DNA from: Brachynemurus nebulosus
Taxonomy: Eukaryota; Arthropoda; Insecta; Neuroptera; Myrmeleontidae
Direction: 5' to 3'
Assembly: GCA_035578155.1 (NCBI GenBank)
Contig: JAPWDM010000045.1
Location: 797,001 to 861,000 of the forward strand
Length of the DNA: 64,000 bases
A model generated the notes under the pieces. It had not been told where the DNA came from. It saw only the letters and a program-made list of their open reading frames with translations, and did not search any database. Of the stretch, positions 25,353 to 36,504 are shown one piece after another (positions within the stretch are counted from its first letter, which is position 1; each line of letters opens with the position of its first letter). The translations under genes and the position numbers were made by a program.

Positions 25353-25412
25353 TGGTGAAAGTGTTAATTTATGATTTTTGGCTGGTTTTTATTTTTTAAG
25401 TACAGTGAATAT
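25353..25412 (+). repeat. Direct repeat of about 60 bp, copy 2
   Basis: Second copy of the 17245-17300 sequence (GTGAAAGTGTTAATTTATGA ... TTAAGTACAGTGAA). Confidence 0.65.
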
Positions 25413-25861
25413 ACACCCCTCTAGTATATGCATGTGCAACTCATTAATTATTTTTTTATATTTTATTATTATTTTTACCGATTCCCTCTCTCTCAAATTT
25501 TTATAACAGACCAATGTTATAAGGCTTCTTCGAAGGCTTAAAAAGCGAGACTGCCTATCTGATAATATTATTTCATTGCTTATGTTTCCAATAAAATCAC
25601 TTTTTGTCCAATTGATGGAGTATTTACTGCAAAAATCAAATAATTGTTAACGCACTCAAAATTTGCGTTTAGATTATATAAACACATTTGATCTTTCTGA
25701 GAGAAAACCGCCAAATGATATTAACTGATAGTTTTGTCAGTAAAGCACAACTTTAGAAGACTCTTTATGATACGTAATACTCCACAATAGGATTGGCAGA
25801 TGTCTCGCAAATTTTGAAGTTACAATTGACCCACTGTTACTACTGACACACCTCTCCCCTA

Positions 25862-26821
25862 CTGCTTAGCTGCTACAATTATTATCCGTAGTTTGTAAGG
25901 CTAGTTTAAACTAAGCGGTTTTAAACTCACCAAAATTCATTTAAATAAATCACTTTTAAGCGCGAAAGTTGTAAAATTTGAAAAAAAAAAACTTAAGATA
26001 AAAATTTTTATTTTTTTATTTTTTATTTCTGTTGCTTTATTGAATAATTTTTATCAACAAATAAGTATACCATTCCATTTAAAAAAAAGGTAAGTTTGTA
26101 TCGTATCTCGAAAACCACAAGAGCTATAAAGCTCCGAAGTATATCAATCAATGTCCCCCGCCAGTGGCTGCAACTTTTATTTGAACAATTTTTTGATTAA
26201 GTCAATAGTTTAGGCATAATCAAAATGGCAACTCAGCCTGTATATCTGACTTTATTTCCAAATTTATTCCTTTCACCTGTCTTTCCCTCCGTTAGGATGA
26301 TTTCTTTAAATATTGCTATTATTGTTAATTCAATGTGTTAATAAAATAGCTATTTATGCAACATGTACATAATGAAGATTTTTATGAACGAGCCGTGAAA
26401 AAAGGCGAGTTCATAATGTCAAATTATGTATAAGTTGCATACAAACGACTGCTAAAATTCCTAAATTTCGATAAAAATCGAATTTATAAACCTGGCGTCT
26501 ACACTTTAAATAAAAAAATATATTCTATAACATAGTTGGCATAGAAAAATTTATTATATGTTAAAGCATGCTTTGGTTGTGATTTTCTGTTATCTGATGT
26601 TAATATAATACTGCGACATTTTTAGAAGATTTCTCAATAAAAGTTACTAATATTTAAAGACGAGAGGAAGAAATTGCCTGGAATAAATATTAATAGTAGT
26701 TCAGATTGTGTAGTTAATATTAATTATATAAATATTTGTAAATATAGTATACAAAATAATACTCAGAGTTAGTGTGCCTTGTGTTTATTGTACAATTGGA
26801 AATAAAATTTATCAAGTAGAT
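25862..26821. other. Intergenic DNA, no gene seen
   Basis: AT-rich sequence without recognisable coding exons or TE borders. A GAACGAGCCGTGAAAAAAGG patch sits at about 26386. Confidence 0.35.
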
Positions 26822-26823
26822 TA

Positions 26824-27884
26824 CCGTAATTGCGGGTTACTTGAGCCCAGATTTGTAAATCATCTGATAATTTCAAAAATTGAGCGTAGCCTTAACTGTT
26901 ATATTTATTTGGGATAGGAAATTCAGTATATTAATCTATGTATGACCACGGTTAGTTTATTATATAATATGGATCTTTTTCTTATGGCTCATAAATTTTA
27001 TAGCTTTTTAGATTTTGGGCTCAAGTTAACCCCATGATCGGGTTACTTGAGCCCAAACCTAAATTTCCAGGTGATTTTCATCTGAAAACAGTTTGAGATC
27101 ATGTAGGATGTTGGTTACTAATTAAAACATTGTATAAACATATAAGGAACTTTATTTATTCAATACTCATCGCAGCATCCTGCATAACGTAGCGAATTTC
27201 CGTTTACAAAAATTAGTTTTTCTCGGAAACTAGTTGATATAGAATAATAGTTTAAAGATCTTTTTTGTGTGATTTTTTCTCCTCGTTCCAATAGTGTAAA
27301 AATTTTTGAATAAGGAGAAATTTTGGAAAAACATTAATGTTTTTCATGAAAATTTCCAAAAATAACATGTTTTGGGCATCGGACGTGCCTGGTTAACGAA
27401 CTTGTCCAACGGTTTAGGACTTTTGGGAATTTCTGCTATAGTCTTGCACCATTTTATAACAAAGTTTTAATGGGCTCAGGTTACCCTAATTTTAAGGTTA
27501 TTTTACTGATTTATCAAAACCTTAATTTAAAAAATTAACGAAATGGTTGGCATATGAACATATCTGAATTTAGTTTAGTAATGAACAAGATATGAAAATT
27601 ATACATTTACCTTCCTTTGTAGGCTACCACAATTAGTTTTACAGTCAAAAGTTAGCAACGTAACAAAACATCAATTTCAAACAGAGAGTAAACAACACTT
27701 GCCTCACCTCTAGTGTCAATTTTCAGAACTACCTAAACTTAAACACCGTAAACGTACTGCTGTTACCTATTAGCTAAACATCTAACTTCCACTACTGACT
27801 AATATAAGCACAATACAGAAAATAATACTTTTTCCGTTTTGGGCTCAAGTTACACCACAGGGCTTAAGTAACCCGCAACTACGG
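26824..27884. mobile_element. 1061-bp TIR element flanked by TA
   Basis: Left CCGTAATTGCGGGTTACTTG then AGCCC; right (inverse) CCGTAGTTGCGGGTTACTTA then AGCCC; TA on both sides (26822-26823, 27885-27886). The GGGCTCAAGTTA/TTACTTGAGCCC motif also occurs inside at about 27009, 27044 and 27474. Noncoding; mariner-type target site. Confidence 0.82.
27165..27480 (+). repeat. Dispersed repeat 'CGCAGCATC-CTGCATAACGTAGCGAATTT', copy 1
   Basis: The phrase GCATAACGTAGCGAATTTCC, and further on GGACGTGCC..TTAACGAACTTGTCC, recurs at 38888 and 59972 in the same orientation. Here it is inside the 26824-27884 element. Family unknown; coverage is patchy between copies. Confidence 0.5.
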
Positions 27885-28599
27885 TATTCTTTATGGCACT
27901 TGTGCTTTTTGCTTTTCATTATGCAACTAGTGCCAAAAAGTACTACTTTTTATATCTCTTAGCAATGCAATAAAATAGGCTTTTATGATTCAGTCGTACA
28001 TAAACATCTTTATAAAATATATACCTATCTAATTTTTATAGACATTTTTGTTAAATATAATTTCGTGATAAAATACCAATTCTCAGATACAAGGAACATC
28101 AGATGTGCACCATAATAATTAGTATATAGCGTTAAATTGTTAAATATCTAATTAAAAACGTTTTAAAAAAACTAAACTCAATTTATCAAATTAAATATTA
28201 ATCTATAGATCCCTTACAATCAGTAAATACATACCACATCAGAAAACTAAGTACCGTCTTGGGGCGAATCCGAACGAATTTTTCAGAATTTTGGCAATGA
28301 ATTGTTTAGAGTTTATCTAAAAAATTCTAAAAAATAATTTAAATGGTTTAATATCACGAGCATGTAGGATAATAATAAAAATATCAAAATTGATGCTACA
28401 ACATTTTAGCGAATTTCCAGAATGGAATTCTGCTATTTTCTTTTTTGATTATATAGTGTCCGGATTCGCCCCTATGTGTGGGGTGAATCTGGACATACAA
28501 CAGGAAATGATTTTTGATGGGTGAAATAAAACATTTAGGATTAAAATGAATTTTATTTCGATATGCCTTTGAGTCTATCATACAAGGTCGATTTGGGAA

Positions 28600-29444
28600 T
28601 CCTTATCCTTACTATAATATTATAAATGCGAAAGTGAGTTTGTTTGTTTGTTTGTTTGTTTGACTGGCTTTCACGCCTCAACAGCTTAACCAGCCAACTT
28701 GAAACTTTGCACAGACGTCGCTTGCGGGCAAGAGACGGTTATAGGCTACTTTTTATTTCGGGAAAATATTTCATTTCCGAGGGAAAATGCTATCAATTAC
28801 AACAGCTGACTATTAAAAAACGGATAAATGATTTCAAACTTTGTATATTGCTAACAGAAGGGATAAGAAAGGACACAAACTACTTTATACCCCGGGAAAT
28901 TTCCTGTGGGAAATTTCATTCCTGTGGATAAATATATTTTAAATGAAGCAAAAAATAATGATAGACAAATATGACGATATACAGCGATAAACATAGGTTA
29001 TTTTTTATCCCGATAAAATATCTCATTCCCGAGGGAAAATGTATTTAAAACGAAACAATGAAATAACAACTGTCTATTAAAAAAAAAGCATGATTGATTT
29101 CAAACTTTGCATATTGTTTACGGAGACGACGAAGGACACAGACTACTTTCTATCCCGGGAAAATATCTAACTCCCGTTGAAAGTCTTATTCCCGTGGGAA
29201 AATATATATTTAATACAGTATAAAAAAGAATCATTGATTTCATTTGAACTTGGCATGTTGTTAAAGGAATGTTATAGTCTATTTTTTGTCCGGGGAAAAT
29301 ATTGTATTTCTGTGGGAAAATTCCAAAGAAAAAAGCAATATTACCTACTCGACGCGTAATAGCGACGTGATGAAAGTACACTTTGTTTTAACTAGATGCC
29401 ATAATTTCAAATTCCACGCGGGCGAAGCCGCGGGTAAATGCTAG
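28600..29444 (+). mobile_element. Helitron-like nonautonomous element
   Basis: Begins TCCTTATCC with A before it (28599) and ends CTAG with T after it (29445), the A|TC...CTAG|T arrangement of Helitrons. A GC-rich hairpin (GCGGGCGAAGCCGC) sits just before the CTAG. The 5' part has the ATTATAAATGCGAAAGTGAG phrase and a GTTT run, then diverged repeats of 'TATCCCGGGAAAATAT..TCCCGTGGGAAAAT' (about 28760, 28895, 29010, 29150, 29290). No Rep/helicase coding. The tail phrase CACGCGGGCGAAGCCGCGGG is widespread in arthropod repeats. Confidence 0.75.
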
Positions 29445-29976
29445 TATAATAATATTTAGCAGCTTCTTTGAGCGATTTTCTTTTATATTTTTAACAGAAA
29501 GCAGGAGCGCAACAACTACAGATCTGCAGGGGGTCCAACAAAAATTCAAATACCTAACCAAATTTTTTCATAACATAATTTTCCGATAACAATGGAAAAT
29601 ATTATCATAAAATGTCGTCTCCGAAAATTAGGTTTCCAAATAAAAAATATCAGTAAACCAATTAAATTTTTACTTTTTAATATAAATAAATTAAATTGAA
29701 GGAAAATTTAGACTACGTAATTTTTGGGGCTCCGGACCCCTTGCACCACCCCCCTGTTGTTGCGCCTCTGTCAAAAAGTGCCGGTTAAATATTATCTAGA
29801 CTATAGTTCATCTAGTTTATTCCCATGTTCTTTTTCTACCATGGTGCATGGATGCGCCCCCTCTAAAGACAATTTTTTGTCAATTTATCAAAAAAAAATT
29901 AAGCACAATAGAGCTATCATTTATTGTACATATATTGTTAATACAACACTATACATTTTGTTGCCAATCCCTGATG

Positions 29977-30214
29977 CAGGGCCGGATGCAGTTATAACGA
30001 GGAGGGGGCAAACTTGGATTTTGGCGCCCTCCCCGAAAAAAATTCAAATTTCAAAATTCAATAATCCCTGTAAAAAGCAAGTGACGAGCAAAAAAAAAAG
30101 ACAAATTCAACTTTTTGGCGCCCTCGAACTTGCACTTTTGCTGCCCCCTAACACCTGCGGGCGAGGAGGATTACGTGCCTCGACTGCCCCCCCCCCTCCC
30201 CAGATCCGGCCCTG
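29977..30214. mobile_element. hAT-like MITE (CAGGGCCGGA ends)
   Basis: Ends CAGGGCCGGATG and GATCCGGCCCTG. Shares GGCGCCCTC, AAAATTCAATAATCCCTGTA and AAAGCAAG blocks with 5553-5767. The flanks CCCTGATG / AGCTAATG are only partly alike. Nested in the 28254-30496 element. Confidence 0.7.
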
Positions 30215-30835
30215 AGCTAATGCATAACTGTTTTTTTTTGTACAACAGTTTGTTTCTCTGCAAAATTTCACAACAGGCGTTACATTTAAAATTTATAAAA
30301 GTCGTCTCTGTAAGATACCAGAATATTAAGACGTCACGTACACCGCTTTTCTTTGACGACTAGCTCATAACTGACAAAATTCAGTAGCATAGATTAATCT
30401 CTAACCGTGCGCCATCGGAACATTGACGAAGAAATATCCATAGGCGGCTCCGTCTGGGATTCACCACTACTGTCCGGATTCGCCCCCAAGTGACGGTAGG
30501 TAAAAAATAATTAAAATTAGGAAAGTTAAGAGGCACATTTCTGTTTGGATTGAAAATAGAAAAGTTATATGATCGATAGATATAAGATCATTTTTAAAAT
30601 AATTGCCTCAAATAATAGATGAATATATTTTCAGTAAATGATAGTCATAAAGAAATTCTACATTTTACAATCACCAATACAAAATATTAGCAATAGTATT
30701 ATTATTTCACATGTGTTTATTGCCTAACTGTATAATAATGTATGTATTTAAAGAATTTATGAAAGTATGATTACAATTACAATTTATAAATATGTATGTA
30801 ATATATTAACATTATTCTTATTCTATGTCGCAGTA

Positions 30836-33297
30836 TTATTTTTGAAGATCTTTAGATGTCGCTTTAAGTCCACAATCTTTTGTTGATTTTGGTGTACTTT
30901 CCAAATGTATTATTGCATTGTTTGCAATAACAATTAATCTTTTTAGAGCTTCAGCAAGTAAAATTCTCACATCGGAGCGTATTTCTGTAAGTAAATAATA
31001 CATATTTTAATTTTATATCAATAAAAAAAATCACGTTATGTTTGCGTCGCAAATTTTTGTCTTAAAATTATTCTTGTTTCAAACATGACATTAATAATAT
31101 GATAAAATACTTTTAATGTAACATGCAATTTAAGTACAAAATCACTTCAAAGATTGCCTATACAATATTAGTTTACAGAATATACAAACATTTTTGAAAA
31201 ATATATTTTAGACCGTGAGCTAGCGACAGGTGAAAAGTTGTGATTTTATTACACCTGCCTTTTTGAGGAGCGGTAATTCTCCCGCGTGCCAATAAAGATA
31301 AGCAATGTATTAACCGTGGCCCCGGTAACGCGGAAACGGAAAATGGATTATTTCGCTAGCACATTTTTGGGGATCCTTGATGATTTATTTTTACCTGTCA
31401 TTACATAAAATGAAAGAAATAGCACAATATTACCCATCGAGAAAAATTTACAGGAGATTTCCACTGGCCGAGAAAATAGAAAAAAAGGGTGTTAACTTGA
31501 GAAAAATTTTGAAATTTTCGACGATTTTTGTTTACCTGCTAATTAAAAGAGGAAAAGGTTTAACTATAAGTAGCTGATAGATAAAATGGCAGGTGGTTTT
31601 CGACATTGCCAAATACAATTAATTTTCCGCGGAAACATTTTATCAAAAATTTTTCCGTGATTTTTCTTTTGACCTGAAATAATCACCTGCCATTTTATTG
31701 ATCAACTACATATCGCTTAACCTTCCCCTTTTTTAATTTGCTGGTAAAAAAAACTTGTGGAAAATTTCATAATTTTTCCACAGGTTAACACCTTCATTTA
31801 TGCTTTTTTGGCCAGTTGATACCTCCTGCCAATTTTTTTCGATGGGCATTATTGCATCATTTCTTTCATTTTATGTAATGGCAGGTAAAAGAAAACATCA
31901 AGAATCTCCAAAAATGTGCTTACGAAAATATTTTCGGCGTCACCGGCGCCACGGTTAAATACATTGCTTATCTTTATTGGCACGCTGGGGATTACCGCTC
32001 CTCCAAAAGGCAGGTAAAAAAAAATTCACAAGCTTTCATCTGTCGTTGACTCACGGTCTATATTACATAATGCAATTAAATTTGTAAAAATTTTCCAAAT
32101 TTTTTTCCCTTTATGAGAGCATGATTTCTTAGGTCTATTTTGCTCGAGTAAGGCTAGAGTCACACTGGCCAGCGGGTACGTGTGACTTAACTTATTTAGT
32201 AAAGATATTAGTCGTCAAATAATGTAGTCACATTGCTAGCGTAAACTTAGGCTAATTGTTATTTTAATATGATTCCGTCAAAAGATTGTTTTATAATATT
32301 ACTTAAATTTAACTTTTATTTGATAAAAAATTGTAATTGTGAAGGTACTGCGTTACGTAGTCTACTTGCACAACACTGCTTCCAGTGTGACTTAAGCCTA
32401 TTAGTACTAATACAATTAAAATTAAAAATATATAAATTGCTTACCTATTGTATTTTTATCTAATTTATCTTTAAAATTGTTGTAATTCTTGTTAAGTTTG
32501 ATTCGATACACTTTTGCATCATTTTGAATTTTTTCAATTCTGTCTCCCATTTTTGGATTTTTTGTTTTATAATGTTCCATATTATGTTTCATATTTTGCT
32601 TATAAGATTCAATTTGTTTTTTCACTTTTGGCTTATATTCTTGAGCAAGTTGGTATAGTGCATCCATTGTTTTCTTCAAGAAATCTATAGTCTCACTCAA
32701 TGATTTTTGCATATATTGAGCTGCAGGTGTATCCAATTTTAAGTTTCTGCGCCATTTCTTAATTACCAGTCCTGCATCATTTGTTGATGCAATATTTAAA
32801 TCGGCTGTATTTATCATACTTTTCGTTAATAATACTTCGTCAAAGTCAAAATTCATTGTAACTGGTTTTATAGTTTCGTGATTAATTTTAATGGATGATT
32901 TTGGTTGTGTTTCAAGTTGTTTTGCCATTTCTTGACCAATTTCTACTGATAAATTTGGTTCTGTTTTAAGTTTCTGCGTAGGTTCTTTCGTAGTTTCTAC
33001 CGATAATTTTCCTACAATTTTTATAGCTTGGTTTTCCATAGAAGATATTTTTTGTTTGTTAGGCTGCGCGTCAGTTGCTTGTTTTACATTATCTTGCGTC
33101 TTTTCATTTGTAGTTAATGAAATATTTTTATTAATTAATAACTGTTCAGATACTGGTTTTTCATTTATTATTTCTGTCTTGTTTATTGATTTTTGATCGG
33201 AATACTTTACATTGTTTTGTATCGCTACTGCGCCATTATTATATTTTTGTTGAAGACTTTTGATCTTAAAAGAACTTCGTGAGGCAAATACCATGAG
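30836..33297 (-). CDS. Helical Lys/Gln-rich protein, apolipophorin-III-like paralogue (5' end not found)
   Basis: Two exons found: 33297-32445 and 30984-30836, joined in phase 1, giving 333 codons and ending TAA. The first has a good acceptor (TTAAATAG) before CTC-ATG, so an upstream phase-0 exon is likely; no signal-peptide exon was found between 33300 and 35200. Residues 1-150 are low-complexity, Lys/Asn/Gln/Thr-rich. From about 195 long amphipathic helices run: YMQKSLSETIDFLKKTMDAL, then YKPKVKKQIESYKQNMK, then RLKNYNNFKDKLDKN-like. The last exon is IRSDVRILLAEALKRLIVIA followed by a Cys-containing tail. The phase-1 final intron matches the one in the 51819-53750 gene. Homology to apolipophorin III is inferred from gene structure and helix pattern, not from strong identity. 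Translation could alternatively begin at the ATG at 33294. Confidence 0.6.
31211..32058. mobile_element. 848-bp foldback element in the intron, TA target site
   Basis: Almost the whole element is an imperfect palindrome. Left GACCGTGAGCTAGCGACAG, GCCAATAAAGATAAGCAATG and ACCTGTCATTACATAAAATG each recur inverted on the right half. TA on both sides (31209-31210, 32059-32060). Lies in the last intron of the 30836-33297 gene. No transposase; the 31377-31577 open frame is part of the hairpin. Confidence 0.85.
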
Positions 33298-34216
33298 CTA
33301 TTTAAAAATTAAATTAATTTTAGTTAATTGTAAAATATAGATACGAACATCATATTATTATTTAAATTAATTATATGAAAAATAAAGATGGAAGGAGCAT
33401 TATTAGTAGAGAATACTTTGAAGATAAAAGGAAAAAATTTAATTGCGTTGGAGTTCCAAAAACCGTATAGCTTCAATTACGTTGAAAGTTCTTTATTTAA
33501 TTTTCTTAAACTAAAAAGTTACAAGTAAATTTCATCTCAATTGGAGCACCAGTCTTTAATTGTTTTTTAAAAAAAAAATACTTCAGTAGGTTTCACAAGA
33601 ATGGTCTCCATGATTCCATAATTACCATCGGGGTGGCCGAATGGGCCTAGGCACTGGCATTTTGTCGACAGTGTAGTTTCCCTTCACAAAACCAGACGAA
33701 TATCGAATTAATTCCTTTAAAGGGGTTAGTTGGCTACGGAGTATGCAATTTTGAATGTATTCATTAAAACGTTAAATCCAATATTGAAAATCTCGTCTTC
33801 GAGTAAAAATTTAGAGGAAAACCTGCATAAAATATGCTTTGCCTTTCCTAGAACATTCGTTCGTTATGGTAATTGTTTTCTGTAATCTGTGCGGCGGAAC
33901 TTATTATAGGAACAGAAATTGGACATCGTGTTCAGTAAGAAAGCACCAACGTGTGTGACATGAACTTCTTTTTTTTAAAAAAAAATTATTATCACACAAA
34001 ATTGTTTTTAATTTATGCGAGCCACATTTTGGTGAAACGAACTGTACCATCATTAAAAATTATAATTAAATCTATTTCTTTTTTATTGCCATTTAATATT
34101 AAAAGGAAAGTTATTAAATATTGTAAGATATATTAATAACAAGTTTCAATTTATGCACCTACCTAAAGTGCATTTTTACTTTATTTGTTAAAATTGTGAA
34201 AATTGTATGTATGAAT

Positions 34217-34653
34217 AAAGGACCCCGCACAAATCATATGGAAATTTGGTTCCGATTAATTTCTTCGAAACTTTGGGAAATAATAGTTCTTGGCCTGTAG
34301 AACAAAAGTCTCCATAGGCCCAAAGCTCAATAATGGACAGATTTTGAGATATATGTAGGTTAAATATACATTTAGGTACTCTTAATGTAATATCGATCAC
34401 CTATCAAATGGTGTCGGCAAAAAACTTACAGAAAAGTAGAATCGATTGCCAACACCATTTGATAGGTGATCAATTTAACATTAAGAGTATATGTATATTT
34501 GGTATATTTAACTACAAATATCTCAAAATCTGTCCATTATTGAGCTTTGCGCCTATGGAGACTTTTGTTCTACAGGTCAAGAACTATCATTTCCCAAAGT
34601 TTCGAAGAAATTAACAGGGACCAAATTTCAGTAAGATTTGTGCGGTGTCCTTT
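34217..34653. mobile_element. 437-bp foldback element
   Basis: AAAGGACCCCGCACAAATC at the left and GATTTGTGCGGTGTCCTTT at the right. Inverted identity continues inward (CTTTGGGAAATAATAG, CAAAGCTCAATAATGGACAG, CACCTATCAAATGGTGT) to a centre near 34435. The two facing open frames here are two sides of the hairpin, not genes. It lies 0.9 kb upstream of the 30836-33297 gene's known 5' exon. Confidence 0.85.
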
Positions 34654-34891
34654 TTGAGACATGAATGGAGTTTTAATTTTTTGAAGAATTTTTTTAAAAG
34701 ATTATAAAATAAAGTACGTGTTAAATACTCAATTTAAATTTTGGCAATTTTTTAAGATATAAAAGTTTAATCAATCGAATTTTTCAATAAATATTTTGTC
34801 AAAGAAACCAAAATTAATTTTTAAATGATTTATTAATTGAATTTGTCTAGTAGTCTATAGTTAATGACAGTTTAATATTGGACTTTAAAAG

Positions 34892-34924
34892 AATAAAAAT
34901 AAAAATAAAAATAAAAATAAAAAC
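34892..34924 (+). repeat. (ATAAA)n microsatellite
   Basis: About six AATAAA-like pentamer repeats. Confidence 0.9.
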
Positions 34925-35215
34925 ATTATTTATTCCAAAATTATGGTCAAGTAAAACGTAAATTAATATTAGATAAATACCTGAGGAATACGATACATTA
35001 TCTTGTACTGAGGCTGATGATTAATAGAAACTATTTGTTAGGCTTAAATTGGACAAGAAGTTTCCAGTCATAGGTGTTGCTTTATTGAACGTTCATACAT
35101 AAAATTTTATAATTTTTTAACAAACGATTGTCTTTTTTTGTGTGGTAACTAAACGAAACTAGGGATAAATTTAATAATTTATATGTAAGTATTTCTGTGG
35201 TAACGCTTTGAGAAT

Positions 35216-35445
35216 GGGTGTTGCTAGTCGTCCGATAAACGGACGAATAAAAAAAAATTTAGTCGTCCGACTATCGGACGAATAAAATAATCTAGTCGTC
35301 CGCTTATCGGACGACTAGACACTTCGATTGGGTGTTGCTAGTCGTCCGATAAACGGACGAATAAAAAAACTTACTCGTCCGACTATCGGACGTATGAAAT
35401 AACCTAGTCGTCCGACTATCGGATGAATAAAATAAATTAATCGTC
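35216..35445. repeat. CGTCCG hairpin cluster, left
   Basis: Six to seven short palindromes of the form TCGTCCG-(ATAAA/ACTAT/CTTAT)-CGGACGA separated by AATAAAA spacers. At about 35320-35334 an end motif (GACTAGACACTT) abuts a start motif (GGGTGTTGCTAG) with CGATT between, as if a miniature 113-bp copy sits next to the longer one. Confidence 0.85.
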
Positions 35446-35577
35446 CGATAAATCTAATTCTTCTAGGAATGGTATGCTTAATATTTTATAATTAATAATT
35501 ACATATTTGATTATAAAATATTACAGAAGGAATAAAATTTATAACATTTAAAATTTGTTCATGAAATTTCAAATTTT

Positions 35578-35895
35578 AACCAACCTCGCCACCTAGTTTT
35601 TATATCAAAAATCGAAGTATATTGTCAAAACTAACTAAACGAACCTAACCAAAACCAACCCCACCACCTAGTTTTTATATCAAAAATAGAAGTATATTGT
35701 CAAAACTAACTAAACTAACCTAACCAAAACCAACCTCACCACCTAGTTTTTATATCAAAAATTGAAGTATATTGTCAAAACTAACTAAACTAACCTAACC
35801 AAAACCAACCCCACCACCTAGTTTTTATATCAAAAATCGAAGTATATTGTCAAAATTAACTAAACTAACCTAACCAAAACCAACTTCACCAGCTA
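35578..35895 (+). repeat. 76-bp tandem satellite, array 1
   Basis: About four units with the core CACCACCTAGTTTTTATATC, GAAGTATATTGTCAAAACTA and ACTAAACTAACCTAACCAAA. Units differ by few substitutions. The CTAACCTAACC stretch resembles the complement of the insect telomere repeat TTAGG. Confidence 0.9.
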
Positions 35896-35896
35896 G

Positions 35897-35936
35897 TTAG
35901 GCTACTCAGAGGCCATAACCTCTGAGTAAGCCTTAT
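35897..35936. repeat. Hairpin TTAGGCTACTCAGAGG / CCTCTGAGTAAGCC
   Basis: A perfect-looking stem of about 16 bp with a CCATAA loop closes array 1. A single-arm relative (CTGAGTAGCCCTAA) precedes array 2 at about 41313, and TTAGGCCTTCTCAGAGG follows the hairpin at 16709. Confidence 0.75.
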
Positions 35937-36504
35937 CGTTTCACAAAAACACTATTCTAATGTGTGACCAACTTGCATTTCTGTTTGCTGAACTCAGCTC
36001 CCCAACTTTTTGGAGTAAAGGGGATATTTTTCTTAATTACAAAAATAAAAAATTTAAGACATTAATTTTGGTCCTAACTGCTAATTGTTTAATAATCGAA
36101 CGTATAGAATTAGAAATTAATTAGATTTTTTTCTTAATTGCTAAATTTTTTTTTAATCTTTCTTGTTAGCAGTAAGGTATAAATAAAAAAAATATAATTG
36201 ACGCCTATACTATTAGGTACATGATTATTACTGTGTCGTTTATGGATATTTAAATGATTTTAATATTACCTACATATTAAATTACCTAAATGATTTTAAT
36301 ATTACCTACATATTAACAGTAAATTACTATCAAAAAAATGCAAACTTTAACAATATTTTTTAAATTCATTCAAATTCAATTTAATTGCTATTTAAATATA
36401 TTAGTTTTTGACATTTGACGTTTTGAATTTTACTCAAAATATACATACGTAATTTACACATGCTACCTATATATATAGTGAGTATACTCTATTTTGAAAG
36501 TGTC

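Larger units (their letters stand above)
15839..25859. mobile_element. 10-kb span bounded by matching TIRs and TA; host for nested insertions
   Basis: Left end GAGGAGAGGTGTGTCAATAG and right end (inverse) GGGGAGAGGTGTGTCAGTAG then TAAC, each next to TA (15837-15838, 25860-25861). Subterminal motifs of the type GTTACAATYGA / CAATTGTAAC occur at about 16025, 16053, 16070, 16585, 16608 and 25820, so both ends look like one family. Between them lie four other recognisable elements (16682-17235, 18093-18951, 20151-20998, about 22365-25245). Once these are removed a mariner-sized element remains. No transposase of its own was recognised. Confidence 0.6.
28254..30496. mobile_element. TIR element flanked by TA, carrying two nested insertions
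   Basis: Left CCGTCTTGGGGCGAATCCG; right, inverse, CCGTCACTTGGGGGCGAATC then CGGAC; TA on both sides (28252-28253, 30497-30498). An internal copy of the end motif lies at 28457-28497 (GTCCGGATTCGCCCC). A Helitron-like element (28600-29444) and a hAT-like MITE (29977-30214) are inserted, leaving about 1.16 kb of original sequence with no transposase. Confidence 0.8.

Noticed and set aside
29724..30363. Overlapping open frames with Pro/Cys-rich products
   Set aside because: They run through the GC-rich hAT-like MITE and its flank; no domain, no splice context.
34188..34614. Two facing open frames of similar peptide sequence
   Set aside because: They are the two strands of a foldback hairpin.
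34921..34936. Minus-strand ATG followed by Phe/Leu codons as a signal-peptide exon for the 30836-33297 gene
   Set aside because: It is the (ATAAA)n microsatellite and has no splice donor before a stop.
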